Positions 18,117 to 26,169 of a DNA stretch of 64,000 nt are shown here, one piece after another. The stretch is taken from assembly GCF_012843265.1 (NCBI RefSeq), contig NZ_JABAIT010000016.1:1-64000 (forward strand). Reading direction: 5' to 3'. Origin of the DNA: Bacillus sp. DNRA2 (lineage in GTDB: Bacteria > Bacillota > Bacilli > Bacillales > Cytobacillaceae). Below the pieces are notes generated by a model. It was not told the origin of the DNA. It was given only the letters and a program-made list of their open reading frames with translations, and made no database searches. Within the stretch, counting starts at the first letter, position 1; every line of letters starts with the position of its first letter. A program made the translations under genes and the position numbers.

Positions 18117-18282
18117 TATGTTTCCCTTTCCCTACTCGACCCTGCTTTGAGTTTCGATTAGCCCCTTTCATTGGGTTTTCACCTCTGGCAAATTCGGCAG
18201 AAAACTCTACCTCTTCATTATTTTTATGGGGCGTTTTACTGTATTTTTCCACGGCATTATATGCTGCTTTTCTTTTCGCCAT
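18097..18282 (-). CDS. Small basic hydrophilic protein, possibly spore-associated
   Basis: This 61-residue protein begins M-A-K-R-K-A, then a charged helical segment with E-E-V-E-F-S-A-E-F-A near the middle and a basic, Gly/Asn-rich tail. The start is ATG 18282, with a perfect AAGGAGG site; an upstream ATG at 18321 lacks one. The M-x-K-R-K-A opening recalls minor small acid-soluble spore proteins such as SspO, but the rest does not align in my reading. It forms a two-gene unit with the overlapping downstream small gene. Confidence 0.7.
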   Translation of the reverse strand: MAKRKAAYNAVEKYSKTPHKNNEEVEFSAEFARGENPMKGANRNSKQGRVGKGKHNERPIE

Positions 18283-18428
18283 AATATCCTCCTTCCAATA
18301 AATGATGCTTTTATTGTTCACCGATACAAAAATTCAATACAACAGTTCAACTTCCACATTTTATTAGATATAAAACACTCATAAACTTAGCCAAACATCA
18401 AAAACTAATCAAAAAGGAGATGTTAACG

Positions 18429-18776
18429 ATGACCGATGAAAAGGAACGACAAAATGAATTGGCTGTAGATGAGACACTACCTCACCAAATAAGTGCCCCA
18501 AGCTTTAAAGGAACAGGCATAAGAATGCAGCCACCCTTTGTCAACGATTACGGGGTTACAATCGGGGATAGTCAATACCGTTCCAAGCAATCTCCTTTAG
18601 AAAATTGGAGTAAAGAAACGGACCCGGCCACTATGTCTGGAGATCAATGGATTCACCCAACTAATGATATTGGCTGGAATACCCCTGAAAATCGTGAATT
18701 GCTGGAAAGTAAAAAGGTTCAACGAGCTCAACCATTTATGCATCCTACCAAGGATGTCAGCCAGGGAAAGGATTAA
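18429..18776 (+). CDS. DUF3905-like conserved protein
   Basis: This 115-residue hydrophilic protein is rich in Pro, Trp and His, with no signal peptide or membrane segment. Segments such as H-Q-I-S-A-P-S-F-K-G-T-G and D-I-G-W-N-T-P-E-N-R-E-L are, from memory, typical of the DUF3905 family of Bacillaceae; its function is unknown and a sporulation role is plausible. I set the start at ATG 18429 because an ATG at 18420 runs into the AAGGAG binding site. It is monocistronic with its own hairpin terminator. Confidence 0.75.
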   Translation: MTDEKERQNELAVDETLPHQISAPSFKGTGIRMQPPFVNDYGVTIGDSQYRSKQSPLENWSKETDPATMSGDQWIHPTNDIGWNTPENRELLESKKVQRAQPFMHPTKDVSQGKD

Positions 18777-18847
18777 TCGTTTTGACTTCACTAAATATCA
18801 GCTTGAATACTTGGAAATTTCATAGGTTGCACAATTTGAAATATTGA

Positions 18848-18871
18848 ACCCGGAGGAGTTTTCCTCCGGGT
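18848..18871 (+). terminator. Hairpin terminator after the DUF3905-like gene
   Basis: A 10-bp GC-rich stem (18848-18857 with 18862-18871) has a 4-nt loop; the T run (18881-18886) starts nine bases beyond the stem, so efficiency is uncertain. Confidence 0.65.
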
Positions 18872-18974
18872 CTTCCTACATTTTTTATGTAATTATGGCA
18901 AATTAGTGAAGTTTCGCCTCTTAATTCACTATATCCCTTATAATTAACTACAAATCACATAGGGGGAATTTGAC

Positions 18975-20090
18975 ATGCTTTTCCCAGAGATTGCTGAAAA
19001 AATCGTTAAAGATGTCAAAAAATTGATTGGCGAGGATATTATTATTGTCAATACTCAAGGAATTATTATTGCAAGCACTGAAGAAAATCGAATTGGTAAT
19101 TTTCATCAAGGTGCTCTAAAAGTGGTTGAAAAAAAAGATACTTTGGTTATTTTGGAACAAGATGAAAAAAAATTACTTGGTGTTAAAGCTGGCATCAACC
19201 TACCTGTTTTTTTCCGAAGAGACGTGATTGGAGTTATTGGGATTACAGGAGATCCTGCAAAGGTTGCGCCATTTGGGGAAATCATCAGGAAAATGACGGA
19301 AATGATTGTAAGTGAAAACTATTATGCCGAACAGCTCGAGCTACATTCACGGTCACTCGAAGCATTTGTATTTGATTGGCTACAAAATCGCGAATGGGAT
19401 TCTGTTTTCTTCAACCAGGCCAAGTTGCTTAATATTGATCTTACATCACGAAGACAAGCCATCATGCTTGATATGCACCAATATGAGCACCTTTTACTTC
19501 GCGATATATACAGTACACTATCCAGGTGGAATCATGCTCGGAAAGGGGATATATTAATTCGTTGGGGGAAAAATCGAATCCTCGTCCTACGAGAAATACA
19601 AAGTGATGAAAATCGCGAGCAAATATTAAATTACGTCATTTCATTTCAAAACTTTATCGAAGAAAACCTCCATTCACAACTTTCGATTGGAATTGGCCAA
19701 ATTGTATCCGCACGCGACATGAAACAATCCTACAATCAAGCTGAGCGCGCTTTACGATCATGCACGAAACTTTCACCGATTATTTTTGATGAAGATTTAA
19801 CAATTGAAATGATTCTAGATGATGTGAAAAAGGATACGAAAAAAATATTTATTGAACGAACAATTGGACCAATCAGACATGAAACCGAATTAATACACAC
19901 ACTGAAAATATTATTTGAAAATAATCATTCTTTAAAAAATACCGCCCTGTCTCTCCATGTTCATATCAATACACTTCATTATCGATTGAAAAAAGTCAAT
20001 GAATTGACAAATCTCGACCCTGCTAATATTCACGACTTGTTGATTCTATATTTAAGCCTACAACTACTGGATGAAACAACAAAAATCTAG
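18975..20090 (+). CDS. CdaR-family (sugar diacid/glycolate) transcriptional regulator
   Basis: This 371-residue regulator has an N-terminal sugar-diacid-recognition domain (about 1-135), a GGDEF-like middle region (about 140-285) and a PucR-type C-terminal helix-turn-helix (about 310-370, containing H-V-H-I-N-T-L-H-Y-R-L-K-K-V). CdaR-type proteins activate genes for hydroxy- and dicarboxylate oxidation in response to the substrate. It lies just upstream of glcD-glcF in the same direction, separated by a terminator, so it probably controls those genes. A GGGGG site precedes ATG 18975. Confidence 0.9.
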   Translation: MLFPEIAEKIVKDVKKLIGEDIIIVNTQGIIIASTEENRIGNFHQGALKVVEKKDTLVILEQDEKKLLGVKAGINLPVFFRRDVIGVIGITGDPAKVAPFGEIIRKMTEMIVSENYYAEQLELHSRSLEAFVFDWLQNREWDSVFFNQAKLLNIDLTSRRQAIMLDMHQYEHLLLRDIYSTLSRWNHARKGDILIRWGKNRILVLREIQSDENREQILNYVISFQNFIEENLHSQLSIGIGQIVSARDMKQSYNQAERALRSCTKLSPIIFDEDLTIEMILDDVKKDTKKIFIERTIGPIRHETELIHTLKILFENNHSLKNTALSLHVHINTLHYRLKKVNELTNLDPANIHDLLILYLSLQLLDETTKI

Positions 20091-20110
20091 CCTAATATAG
20101 GCTTTTTTTT
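20089..20110 (+). terminator. Terminator after the CdaR-family regulator
   Basis: A 6-bp stem AGCCTA/TAGGCT with a 3-nt loop is followed by eight T residues. Confidence 0.75.
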
Positions 20111-20191
20111 GTTGTTTTTTCTATAGAAAATCTTAGCCCAATTTTTTATACTAATAATAGTAATAACGCAATTCGACAAGGTTCGGCAAGG

Positions 20192-20206
20192 TTGAAAGCG
20201 CTTAAT
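20192..20206 (+). promoter_or_regulatory. cre-like box at the glcDF leader
   Basis: TTGAAAGCGCTTAAT matches the cre consensus except at one conserved C. It lies 22 bp before the glcD start, a position where CcpA would block transcription. Confidence 0.55.
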
Positions 20207-20227
20207 AATCATTTTGGGGGAATCAAC

Positions 20228-21640
20228 ATGATAAGTAAAGATGTAGCAAAACGTTTTATTGCTATAGTTGGAGAAGAAAACTACGATGATTCACAAGTTG
20301 GACGAGCTTCTTATTCTTACGATTCTACACCTGTAAAACAAGCAATGCCTGATGCAGTAATTTGTCCCCGCAATACTAAAGAAGTATCTGAAATTGTAAA
20401 AGTATGTAACGAGTTATCCATTCCGATTTACTCACGCGGTACGGGCACTAACCTTAGTGGCGGCTGTACGCCAACTCAAGGCGGAATTGTGATGCTATTT
20501 AAGAATATGAACAAAATTAAAGAGTTGGATTTAGAAAATCTAACGATTACTGTTGAGCCTGGCGTGATCACAATGGACATTATCAAGGCCGTAGAAGCTG
20601 AAGGCTTATTCTATCCGCCAGATCCAGGTACTGTAAAAATTTCTACTATCGTTGGCAACATTGCAGAAAATGCCGGCGGACTTCGTGGTTTAAAATATGG
20701 CGTTACACGTGATTATGTAATTGGATTAGAAATTGTATTAGCAAACGGCGACATTATCAAAACTGGCGGAAAATTGGCTAAAGATGTTGCTGGATACGAT
20801 TTTACACGCTTAATGGTAGGTTCTGAAGGTACACTTGGTATTATCACCGAAGCAATCTTAAAACTTGTTCCAAAACCTGAAACGAAAAAAACTGCTTTAG
20901 CGTTATATCAAGACGTGGAATCAGCTGCAAGAACAGTATCAAAAATTATCGCTGCAAAAATCATCCCTACAACTTTAGAGTTTATGGACAAAGCTACAAT
21001 CGAAGTTGTTGAAGCTGCAACCAAAATCGGACTTCCAACAGATGTTGAAGCCGTACTTCTAATCGAACAAGACGGTCCTGCAGAAATCGTAGCTCGTGAT
21101 ATGGAAAAAATTGCTGAAATTTGTAAAGCCCAAAATGCAACATCTATTCAGGTGGCAAAAAACGACGAAGAAGGAAATCAACTTGCAACTGCCCGTCGTA
21201 CAGCGTTATCAGCACTAGCTCGTTTAAAGCCAACAACTATCTTAGAAGATGCTACTGTGCCAAGATCTGAAGTTGCTAACTTAGTTAAAGCAATTAACGA
21301 AATTGCCAAAAAATATAATGTGCAAATTTGTACGTTCGGTCATGCAGGCGACGGAAATCTTCATCCTACATGTCCAACTGACTCTCGTAATAAAGAGGAA
21401 ATGCACCGCGTTGAGCAGGCATTTGCTGAAATCTTTGAAGCAGCGGTTAAACTTGGCGGTACAATTTCAGGAGAACATGGAATTGGCACTGAAAAAGCAC
21501 CTTTCTTAGAATTAAAGTTAGGTAAAGAAGGCGTAGCCGCAATGAAGTTAGTTAAAGATGCTTTAGATCCAAACAATATCTTTAATCCTGGAAAAGTGTT
21601 CATGGAAAATAACCGAAACCGTGTGGTGATTTCAAGATGA
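20228..21640 (+). CDS. glcD: Glycolate oxidase, FAD-linked subunit
   Basis: This 470-residue flavoprotein is GlcD-like: a PCMH-type FAD-binding domain (about residues 35-215, with R-G-T-G-T-N-L-S-G-G) and an FAD-linked oxidase C-terminal domain ending in H-A-G-D-G-N-L-H and G-E-H-G-I-G-T-E-K. It oxidises glycolate or D-lactate, passing electrons to the GlcF iron-sulfur subunit. The start is ATG 20228 with a GGGGG site; a TTG at 20192 in frame lies within the cre-like box and has no binding site. It overlaps glcF by 4 bases. GlcE is absent, as in other Bacillus glcDF operons. D-lactate is an equally possible substrate. Confidence 0.9.
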   Translation: MISKDVAKRFIAIVGEENYDDSQVGRASYSYDSTPVKQAMPDAVICPRNTKEVSEIVKVCNELSIPIYSRGTGTNLSGGCTPTQGGIVMLFKNMNKIKELDLENLTITVEPGVITMDIIKAVEAEGLFYPPDPGTVKISTIVGNIAENAGGLRGLKYGVTRDYVIGLEIVLANGDIIKTGGKLAKDVAGYDFTRLMVGSEGTLGIITEAILKLVPKPETKKTALALYQDVESAARTVSKIIAAKIIPTTLEFMDKATIEVVEAATKIGLPTDVEAVLLIEQDGPAEIVARDMEKIAEICKAQNATSIQVAKNDEEGNQLATARRTALSALARLKPTTILEDATVPRSEVANLVKAINEIAKKYNVQICTFGHAGDGNLHPTCPTDSRNKEEMHRVEQAFAEIFEAAVKLGGTISGEHGIGTEKAPFLELKLGKEGVAAMKLVKDALDPNNIFNPGKVFMENNRNRVVISR

Positions 21641-22980
21641 CAACAACAAAAGAACGGGAATTAATCCAACAATCGTTTAAGGATAAGATGAACGAAGACG
21701 ATCTTTATAACTGTGCGAGATGTGGATTTTGTTTACCATCCTGTCCAACTTATATTGAATCCGGGTTCCAAGAGTCACACTCCCCTCGCGGCCGTGTTGC
21801 ATTAATGAAAGCAGTTGTTGACGGATTAATCGAACCCGATGAAGATTTTGAGCATTCAATGAACCTTTGTTTAGGATGTCGTGCTTGTGAATCAGTTTGC
21901 CCATCAGGTGTCAACTACAGTCACTTACTTGAACAAGCTCGTGATTGTATCGCTCAAAACAAAAAATACTCTGCACCAGTAAAAGCTGTGCGCACAGTGG
22001 TATTTGACCATCTTTTCCCTAAACAAAACAACATGAGATTGCTGGTTAACTTAATTGGCTTCTATCAACGCTCTGGTTTACAAACGGTTGCTCGTTCTGT
22101 TGGGGTAATGAAGTTATTCCCTGATACGATTGCAACAATGGAGCGTGTTTTACCGAAAATTGCAACCCGTAAGGAAATGTTAAGCCGTCCAAACGAGTTT
22201 TCAGCAATCGGCACAAAGAAAAAGCGCGTTGCCTTTTTCACTGGCTGTTTAATGGATACAATGTTCTATGAAACCAATAAATCAACGATTCAGATCTTAC
22301 AGCACGCTGGCTGTGAAATCGTCATTCCGGAAGATCAAGCTTGTTGCGGTGCCCTTCATGGTCACTACGGCGAAAAGGATAATTCGAAGGAAATGGCCCG
22401 TAAAAATATTAAAGCATTCGAGGATATGAATGTTGATTATATCATTACAAATGCCGGAGGTTGTGGTGCATTCTTAATCGAATACGATCACGTCCTTCAC
22501 GATGATCCAGAATTTAAGGATCGTGCAAAGGATTTTGTTAATAAGTTGAAAGATGTTGGTGAGATTCTTGTAGCGCTTGATTTCCATAAGAAAGATCTTC
22601 GCTTACCTTACCAAGTCATCACTTATCAGGATTCTTGTCACTTAAAGAATGTAATGAAGGCTTCTCAATATCCGCGAATCTTGCTTAAAGCAATCAAGGG
22701 TGTTGATTACCATGAAATGGTTGAAGCAGACCGTTGCTGTGGTTCCGCCGGTATTTATAACATTATTCAATCAGAAATGTCGATGAAGTTCCTTGATTAT
22801 AAAATGGATCGAGTTCGCGACACACAAGCAACAACGATTGCAACTTCTAACCCAGGCTGTCTATTACAAATGAAGCTAGGCATTGAACGTGAAGGTTTGA
22901 GTAAAACTTCACGGGGAGTACATGTTGTCGACCTACTGCTAGAAGCATTTGAATACGCACAAGCTAATCCAGGTAAATAA
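21637..22980 (+). CDS. glcF: Glycolate oxidase, iron-sulfur subunit
   Basis: This 447-residue protein has two N-terminal [4Fe-4S] motifs, C-A-R-C-G-F-C-L-P-S-C-P and C-L-G-C-R-A-C-E-S-V-C-P, followed by two CCG (DUF224) domains with C-C-G-A-L-H-G-H and C-C-G-S-A-G. It accepts electrons from GlcD and delivers them to the membrane quinone pool. Its start overlaps the glcD stop (ATGA), so the two are translationally coupled. The operon ends at the palindromic element at 22997-23094 and a terminator at 23143. Confidence 0.93.
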   Translation: MTTTKERELIQQSFKDKMNEDDLYNCARCGFCLPSCPTYIESGFQESHSPRGRVALMKAVVDGLIEPDEDFEHSMNLCLGCRACESVCPSGVNYSHLLEQARDCIAQNKKYSAPVKAVRTVVFDHLFPKQNNMRLLVNLIGFYQRSGLQTVARSVGVMKLFPDTIATMERVLPKIATRKEMLSRPNEFSAIGTKKKRVAFFTGCLMDTMFYETNKSTIQILQHAGCEIVIPEDQACCGALHGHYGEKDNSKEMARKNIKAFEDMNVDYIITNAGGCGAFLIEYDHVLHDDPEFKDRAKDFVNKLKDVGEILVALDFHKKDLRLPYQVITYQDSCHLKNVMKASQYPRILLKAIKGVDYHEMVEADRCCGSAGIYNIIQSEMSMKFLDYKMDRVRDTQATTIATSNPGCLLQMKLGIEREGLSKTSRGVHVVDLLLEAFEYAQANPGK

Positions 22981-22996
22981 CTTGCGAAAAGCGTAA

Positions 22997-23094
22997 GGCG
23001 CCCGCATATCGGCGACAAGCACAAGGCGAGCCGGCCGGAAGGTTGCTTTTTACCTTCTGGACGGATTGACTTGTGACCTCGAGCCGATGGCGCC
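22997..23094. repeat. Long palindromic intergenic element (Bacillaceae-type dispersed repeat)
   Basis: Nested inverted repeats bracket this element: GGCGCC (22997-23002 and 23089-23094), ATCGGC/GCCGAT, CACAAG/CTTGTG, and an inner CCGGAAGGT/ACCTTCTGG hairpin (23034-23060). The G+C content is far above the surroundings. From memory, elements with this outline and a GGAGCTAGAC tail recur between genes in Bacillaceae genomes; their function is unknown. Confidence 0.7.
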
Positions 23095-23142
23095 TGGAGC
23101 TAGACACTAAAACTAGTTCAAAACTTTTATTTTCTTAAACAG

Positions 23143-23174
23143 AAAAAAAACCTCCCGTTTGCGGAGGTTTTTTT
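23143..23174 (+). terminator. Terminator of the glcDF operon
   Basis: A stem A8-CCTCC/GGAGG-T7 (23143-23155 with 23163-23174) has a 7-nt loop. Confidence 0.85.
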
Positions 23175-23303
23175 ATGAGCATGATTAAATTTTTTAATAC
23201 CTATTTGCAAATTGCTAAAATTACCATGCATCATTTCATAACACTCCCACAAACTATTGTTACAGAGATTCCTCTCTGTACATTGCGTAAGGAGTGAACA
23301 AAA

Positions 23304-23507
23304 ATGGCACGGAACAACAATAAGCTTTTAGTTCCCGGAGTTGAACAATTTTTAGATCAAGTAAAATACGAAATTGCTCAAGAATTCGGGGTTACCTTAG
23401 GCTCAGATACCGTTTCAAGAGCAAATGGCTCAGTCGGCGGCGAGATCACAAAAAGACTTGTTAAACAAGCTCAGGCTCAAATGTCTGGCAGTAACAACCA
23501 ATCATAA
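23304..23507 (+). CDS. Alpha/beta-type small acid-soluble spore protein
   Basis: This 67-residue protein is a canonical alpha/beta SASP: it contains the germination-protease site region (Y-E-I-A-Q-E-F-G-V) and the second conserved motif [12 protein letters not shown]. Such proteins coat and protect DNA in the dormant spore, are made in the forespore under SigG and are degraded by Gpr on germination. AAGGAGTG precedes the ATG. It is monocistronic, with a shared terminator against rsgI. The sequence does not tell which SspA-D paralogue it is. Confidence 0.95.
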   Translation: MARNNNKLLVPGVEQFLDQVKYEIAQEFGVTLGSDTVSRANGSVGGEITKRLVKQAQAQMSGSNNQS

Positions 23508-23516
23508 TACAATGGC

Positions 23517-23543
23517 AAAAAGTCCGGTTAAACCCGGACTTTT
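23517..23543. terminator. Bidirectional terminator between the SASP gene and rsgI
   Basis: A 10-bp stem AAAAGTCCGG/CCGGACTTTT (23518-23527 with 23534-23543) serves both convergent genes. Confidence 0.85.
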
Positions 23544-24549
23544 ACTTTTGATTCCCTTTTCCATTTGGACTATCTTGCTTCCTTTGCTGAGATGGGTTTG
23601 GTTTCTGCCAATTTTGATTATTATGCTGATTATTATTTTGGAATTTGTTCTGCGGGGCTGAATTTGGGTTTTGATTTTGTGTCTTATCCCACTTTTCTTT
23701 ATTATCAATTGTATTTTGATTGTTCTTGTGGTTATTGTCATTATTCATTTCAGGAGCATTTGTATCATGCTTTTGATTTTCGAGCTTCGGGTCAACCTCA
23801 ACATTCCCAGGTCCAATGTTTTGTTCATTTTTTTGATTCTGACCCTTTTTAGACTTTTTAGGATGCTGGTTTTCCTTTGCGTTTTTACGCATTTCTTTCT
23901 CTTTTATTTGTCCAACAGTAACACCCTGCTCCTTCGCTTTTTCGCGCTCGACCTCAGTTCCTTCAACATGGGTGATGGTTGCTTGATGTTCTTCTTTTAC
24001 AAACGTTTGAATTGCGGTCATCACTTGGTTTAACTTTTGCTTTCTGTTTGTTTCAGTTTCACCGGCAAGAATGGTGGAGCTCATGACAATGTTGCCATCC
24101 CCTACCTCTTGCTTCTCCATCTCTGAAATGATTTTTTCTGAAACAATCGATACCTCTTGTTTTTTCCAATCTTTAATGGAATTTACAATTTTTTCGCCCT
24201 CATCATTATAAGGGATCATGCCAATAACCTCGAGTTCCTTATTTACTTCCAATTCGATACTAGAACCATCGTCTATCGTCATATATGCATATACTTGGTT
24301 ACTTTGGTAAAAAGGAATGAAAGTCGAAGCACCAATCATAATGGCTAACGCTGCTGCGGCTAATCCTTTTCCTTTAGCTGTACTATACCATTTTAGGGAT
24401 GCACGGATTGGGACATCAACTGGTACAAATTGAATCTCCTCACCAATTTGATAAGGGGACTTAATATTTTTAGTGCGTAAAAATTGACCATCAGGGGTTA
24501 ATACAGTTAAATAATGCTCATCTATTTCTAAAATAATACCCGTCTTCAC
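23542..24549 (-). CDS. rsgI: Anti-sigma-I factor RsgI
   Basis: This 335-residue protein has an N-terminal cytoplasmic RsgI domain (residues 1-50, with L-T-P-D-G-Q-F), one transmembrane segment (about 60-80), an extracytoplasmic conserved region (about 85-205), and a long low-complexity Asn/Gln/Lys-rich tail (about 210-335). It holds SigI inactive at the membrane until heat or wall stress. The GTG start at 24549 overlaps the sigI stop by 4 bases, so the pair is coupled. No carbohydrate-binding module is present, unlike clostridial RsgI proteins. Confidence 0.9.
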   Translation of the reverse strand: MKTGIILEIDEHYLTVLTPDGQFLRTKNIKSPYQIGEEIQFVPVDVPIRASLKWYSTAKGKGLAAAALAIMIGASTFIPFYQSNQVYAYMTIDDGSSIELEVNKELEVIGMIPYNDEGEKIVNSIKDWKKQEVSIVSEKIISEMEKQEVGDGNIVMSSTILAGETETNRKQKLNQVMTAIQTFVKEEHQATITHVEGTEVEREKAKEQGVTVGQIKEKEMRKNAKENQHPKKSKKGQNQKNEQNIGPGNVEVDPKLENQKHDTNAPEMNNDNNHKNNQNTIDNKEKWDKTQNQNPNSAPQNKFQNNNQHNNQNWQKPNPSQQRKQDSPNGKGNQK

Positions 24550-25295
24550 TCCTTTATCACCCCTTTAAGATAGTCCTGTAAATAATAAAATTCCTCTGAG
24601 AGAATAATTGACATCGCAATAATATATTTTCTGTTCCGTTCAATTGTTTTGCGACTAGTCTGCGCATACTTTTCCAATTCCTTAATCGGTAGTCTTTTTT
24701 TGTCCAGTAAGTAACCAAGCAATTCTTCATTTTCGCAAATAAGCTTCGCTATCGAAATGGCATTTATTCGTGCATCAGCATGCTTAGGCGCTTGATCAAT
24801 AATCTCCTGTAAAGAGAGACCGAAGCCTTGAAGCTTTTGATGAAATAGTAGAATTTCCTCACGACGCTTTTCCGCTTCTTGCTTTTGAAGATGATGCTCA
24901 ATTGATAGCTCATTTTCAATCGCTAACCCACTCTGGGTTTCATCCCCCTGAACATCAAAGCTTGTATCAAAACGGAGATTGTTTTCTTTTGTATTTTTTC
25001 GAATATAATCAATCACTCTTCGTTTAATGATCACTTCTGCAAAACTTAATAACGATTTTCCTTTTTCTGTACTGAACTTTTCAATCGCCTCATTAAAGGC
25101 AATTAAACCAATACTATATTCATCGTCTGTCTCATAAATATATCGCTTGCAAACGGCTGATACTGTTTTGGCGATAAACGGCTTATAATTTTCAATTAAC
25201 TCATTTTGCAGGGTCCGATCACCTTGTTGAATTAAGGCAATAGATTCTTCTAAATTAAGTGGTTTCTTTTTCTTAAAAAAAATTAATCCAAACAA
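24546..25295 (-). CDS. sigI: RNA polymerase sigma factor SigI
   Basis: This 249-residue protein is SigI: the conserved region L-Q-N-E-L-I-E-N-Y-K-P-F-I-A-K-T and the S-I-G-L-I-A-F-N-E-A-I segment match sigma region 2, and S-R-K-T-I-E-R-N-R-K-Y the C-terminal DNA-binding region. SigI directs heat-shock and envelope-stress genes and usually its own operon. I placed the start at TTG 25295, since an AGAGGTGA site lies 5 nt upstream and the shortened protein matches family N-termini; longer in-frame versions to 25370 have no binding site. It is coupled to rsgI. Confidence 0.92.
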   Translation of the reverse strand: MFGLIFFKKKKPLNLEESIALIQQGDRTLQNELIENYKPFIAKTVSAVCKRYIYETDDEYSIGLIAFNEAIEKFSTEKGKSLLSFAEVIIKRRVIDYIRKNTKENNLRFDTSFDVQGDETQSGLAIENELSIEHHLQKQEAEKRREEILLFHQKLQGFGLSLQEIIDQAPKHADARINAISIAKLICENEELLGYLLDKKRLPIKELEKYAQTSRKTIERNRKYIIAMSIILSEEFYYLQDYLKGVIKE

Positions 25296-25488
25296 TGATC
25301 TCACCTCTCTGACCCAAACAATTATAACATACGGCCCTAGTTTGTGAATTGCCGGGGTCAAAGCTGGCAATAATTGAAATTTATTATTTTCACATAAAGA
25401 ATTCCTTCCATGTACGGTTTTTGTGAGGGTACAAACTCCTCCATTTTAAAATTATTTTTCTAACCCTAGAAAAAGTTTTTGAATCGGG

Positions 25489-25965
25489 TCAGGTATTATT
25501 TTCAAACTGTAAAATGATTATTCTAATCATAAAACCAACCAACAGCCCTGGGATTAAGGACAGCATCGGTAGAAAAACTGGTCCTAATAAAACACCAAAA
25601 ATCTTAAATTTCGGTGAAATCATCAGACCTACTGTTACAAAAAATGCCCCAAAAACAAATGGTAAATAGGATCTTCTTTCCGATTCTGGCATCGCAAATC
25701 GGTAGGCATCCCACAGCGAAAACATGTAAAAACACGGATAAAACATTAACCACTGATAATTTGCAGTACTGATAGCCTTTTGAATTTGCCCCAAGAAGCT
25801 GTACATGATGATTGTATTAAAATGACTAAACACATTGATGAACATCTCAGATAATACAAAGAAGATTCCTTTGGTAACTTGGCCTGATAAAATTTGACTA
25901 AATCCCGGCAATGCAATATTCCAAAGGAGTGCTTCTAATTTTCCAGGTTTTTGTTTGTTATTCAT
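25489..25965 (-). CDS. Polytopic membrane protein, unknown function
   Basis: This 158-residue protein has about four to five hydrophobic segments (near 14-30, 33-58, 70-86, 101-118, 127-152). An L-P-G-F-S-Q-x-L-x-G-Q segment near residue 20 recalls the G-x-G-Q-x-Y pattern at the start of small TM2-like membrane proteins. I do not recognise the family. No clear ribosome binding site precedes ATG 25965, so the start is uncertain. It stands alone between sigI and prfC. Confidence 0.65.
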   Translation of the reverse strand: MNNKQKPGKLEALLWNIALPGFSQILSGQVTKGIFFVLSEMFINVFSHFNTIIMYSFLGQIQKAISTANYQWLMFYPCFYMFSLWDAYRFAMPESERRSYLPFVFGAFFVTVGLMISPKFKIFGVLLGPVFLPMLSLIPGLLVGFMIRIIILQFENNT

Positions 25966-26126
25966 ATCAAATTAAGTGTATTGCTTGAAATCCAGTATTC
26001 GTACAATCAACATTACAACCACTAAACCATAAACTCATCTCGTTATGTACCTCCACACTATTGATAAAGTTAGATTGTACAAATTCGCCAAGCTTTATCA
26101 ATGTAATTTGAAGTTTTTGGAAAAAC

Positions 26127-26163
26127 AAAAGCCTGTAACGGCTTTTTGAACCGTACAGGCTTT
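26127..26163 (-). terminator. Terminator of prfC
   Basis: A roughly 13-bp stem with one mismatch (AAAGCCTGTACGG with its partner) is followed on the minus strand by TTTTGTTTTT, just after the prfC stop. Confidence 0.8.
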
Positions 26164-26169
26164 AGAATT

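Noticed and set aside
23565-24033. Two open frames opposite rsgI
   Set aside because: They are shadows of the Asn/Gln/Lys-rich RsgI tail and have no binding site.
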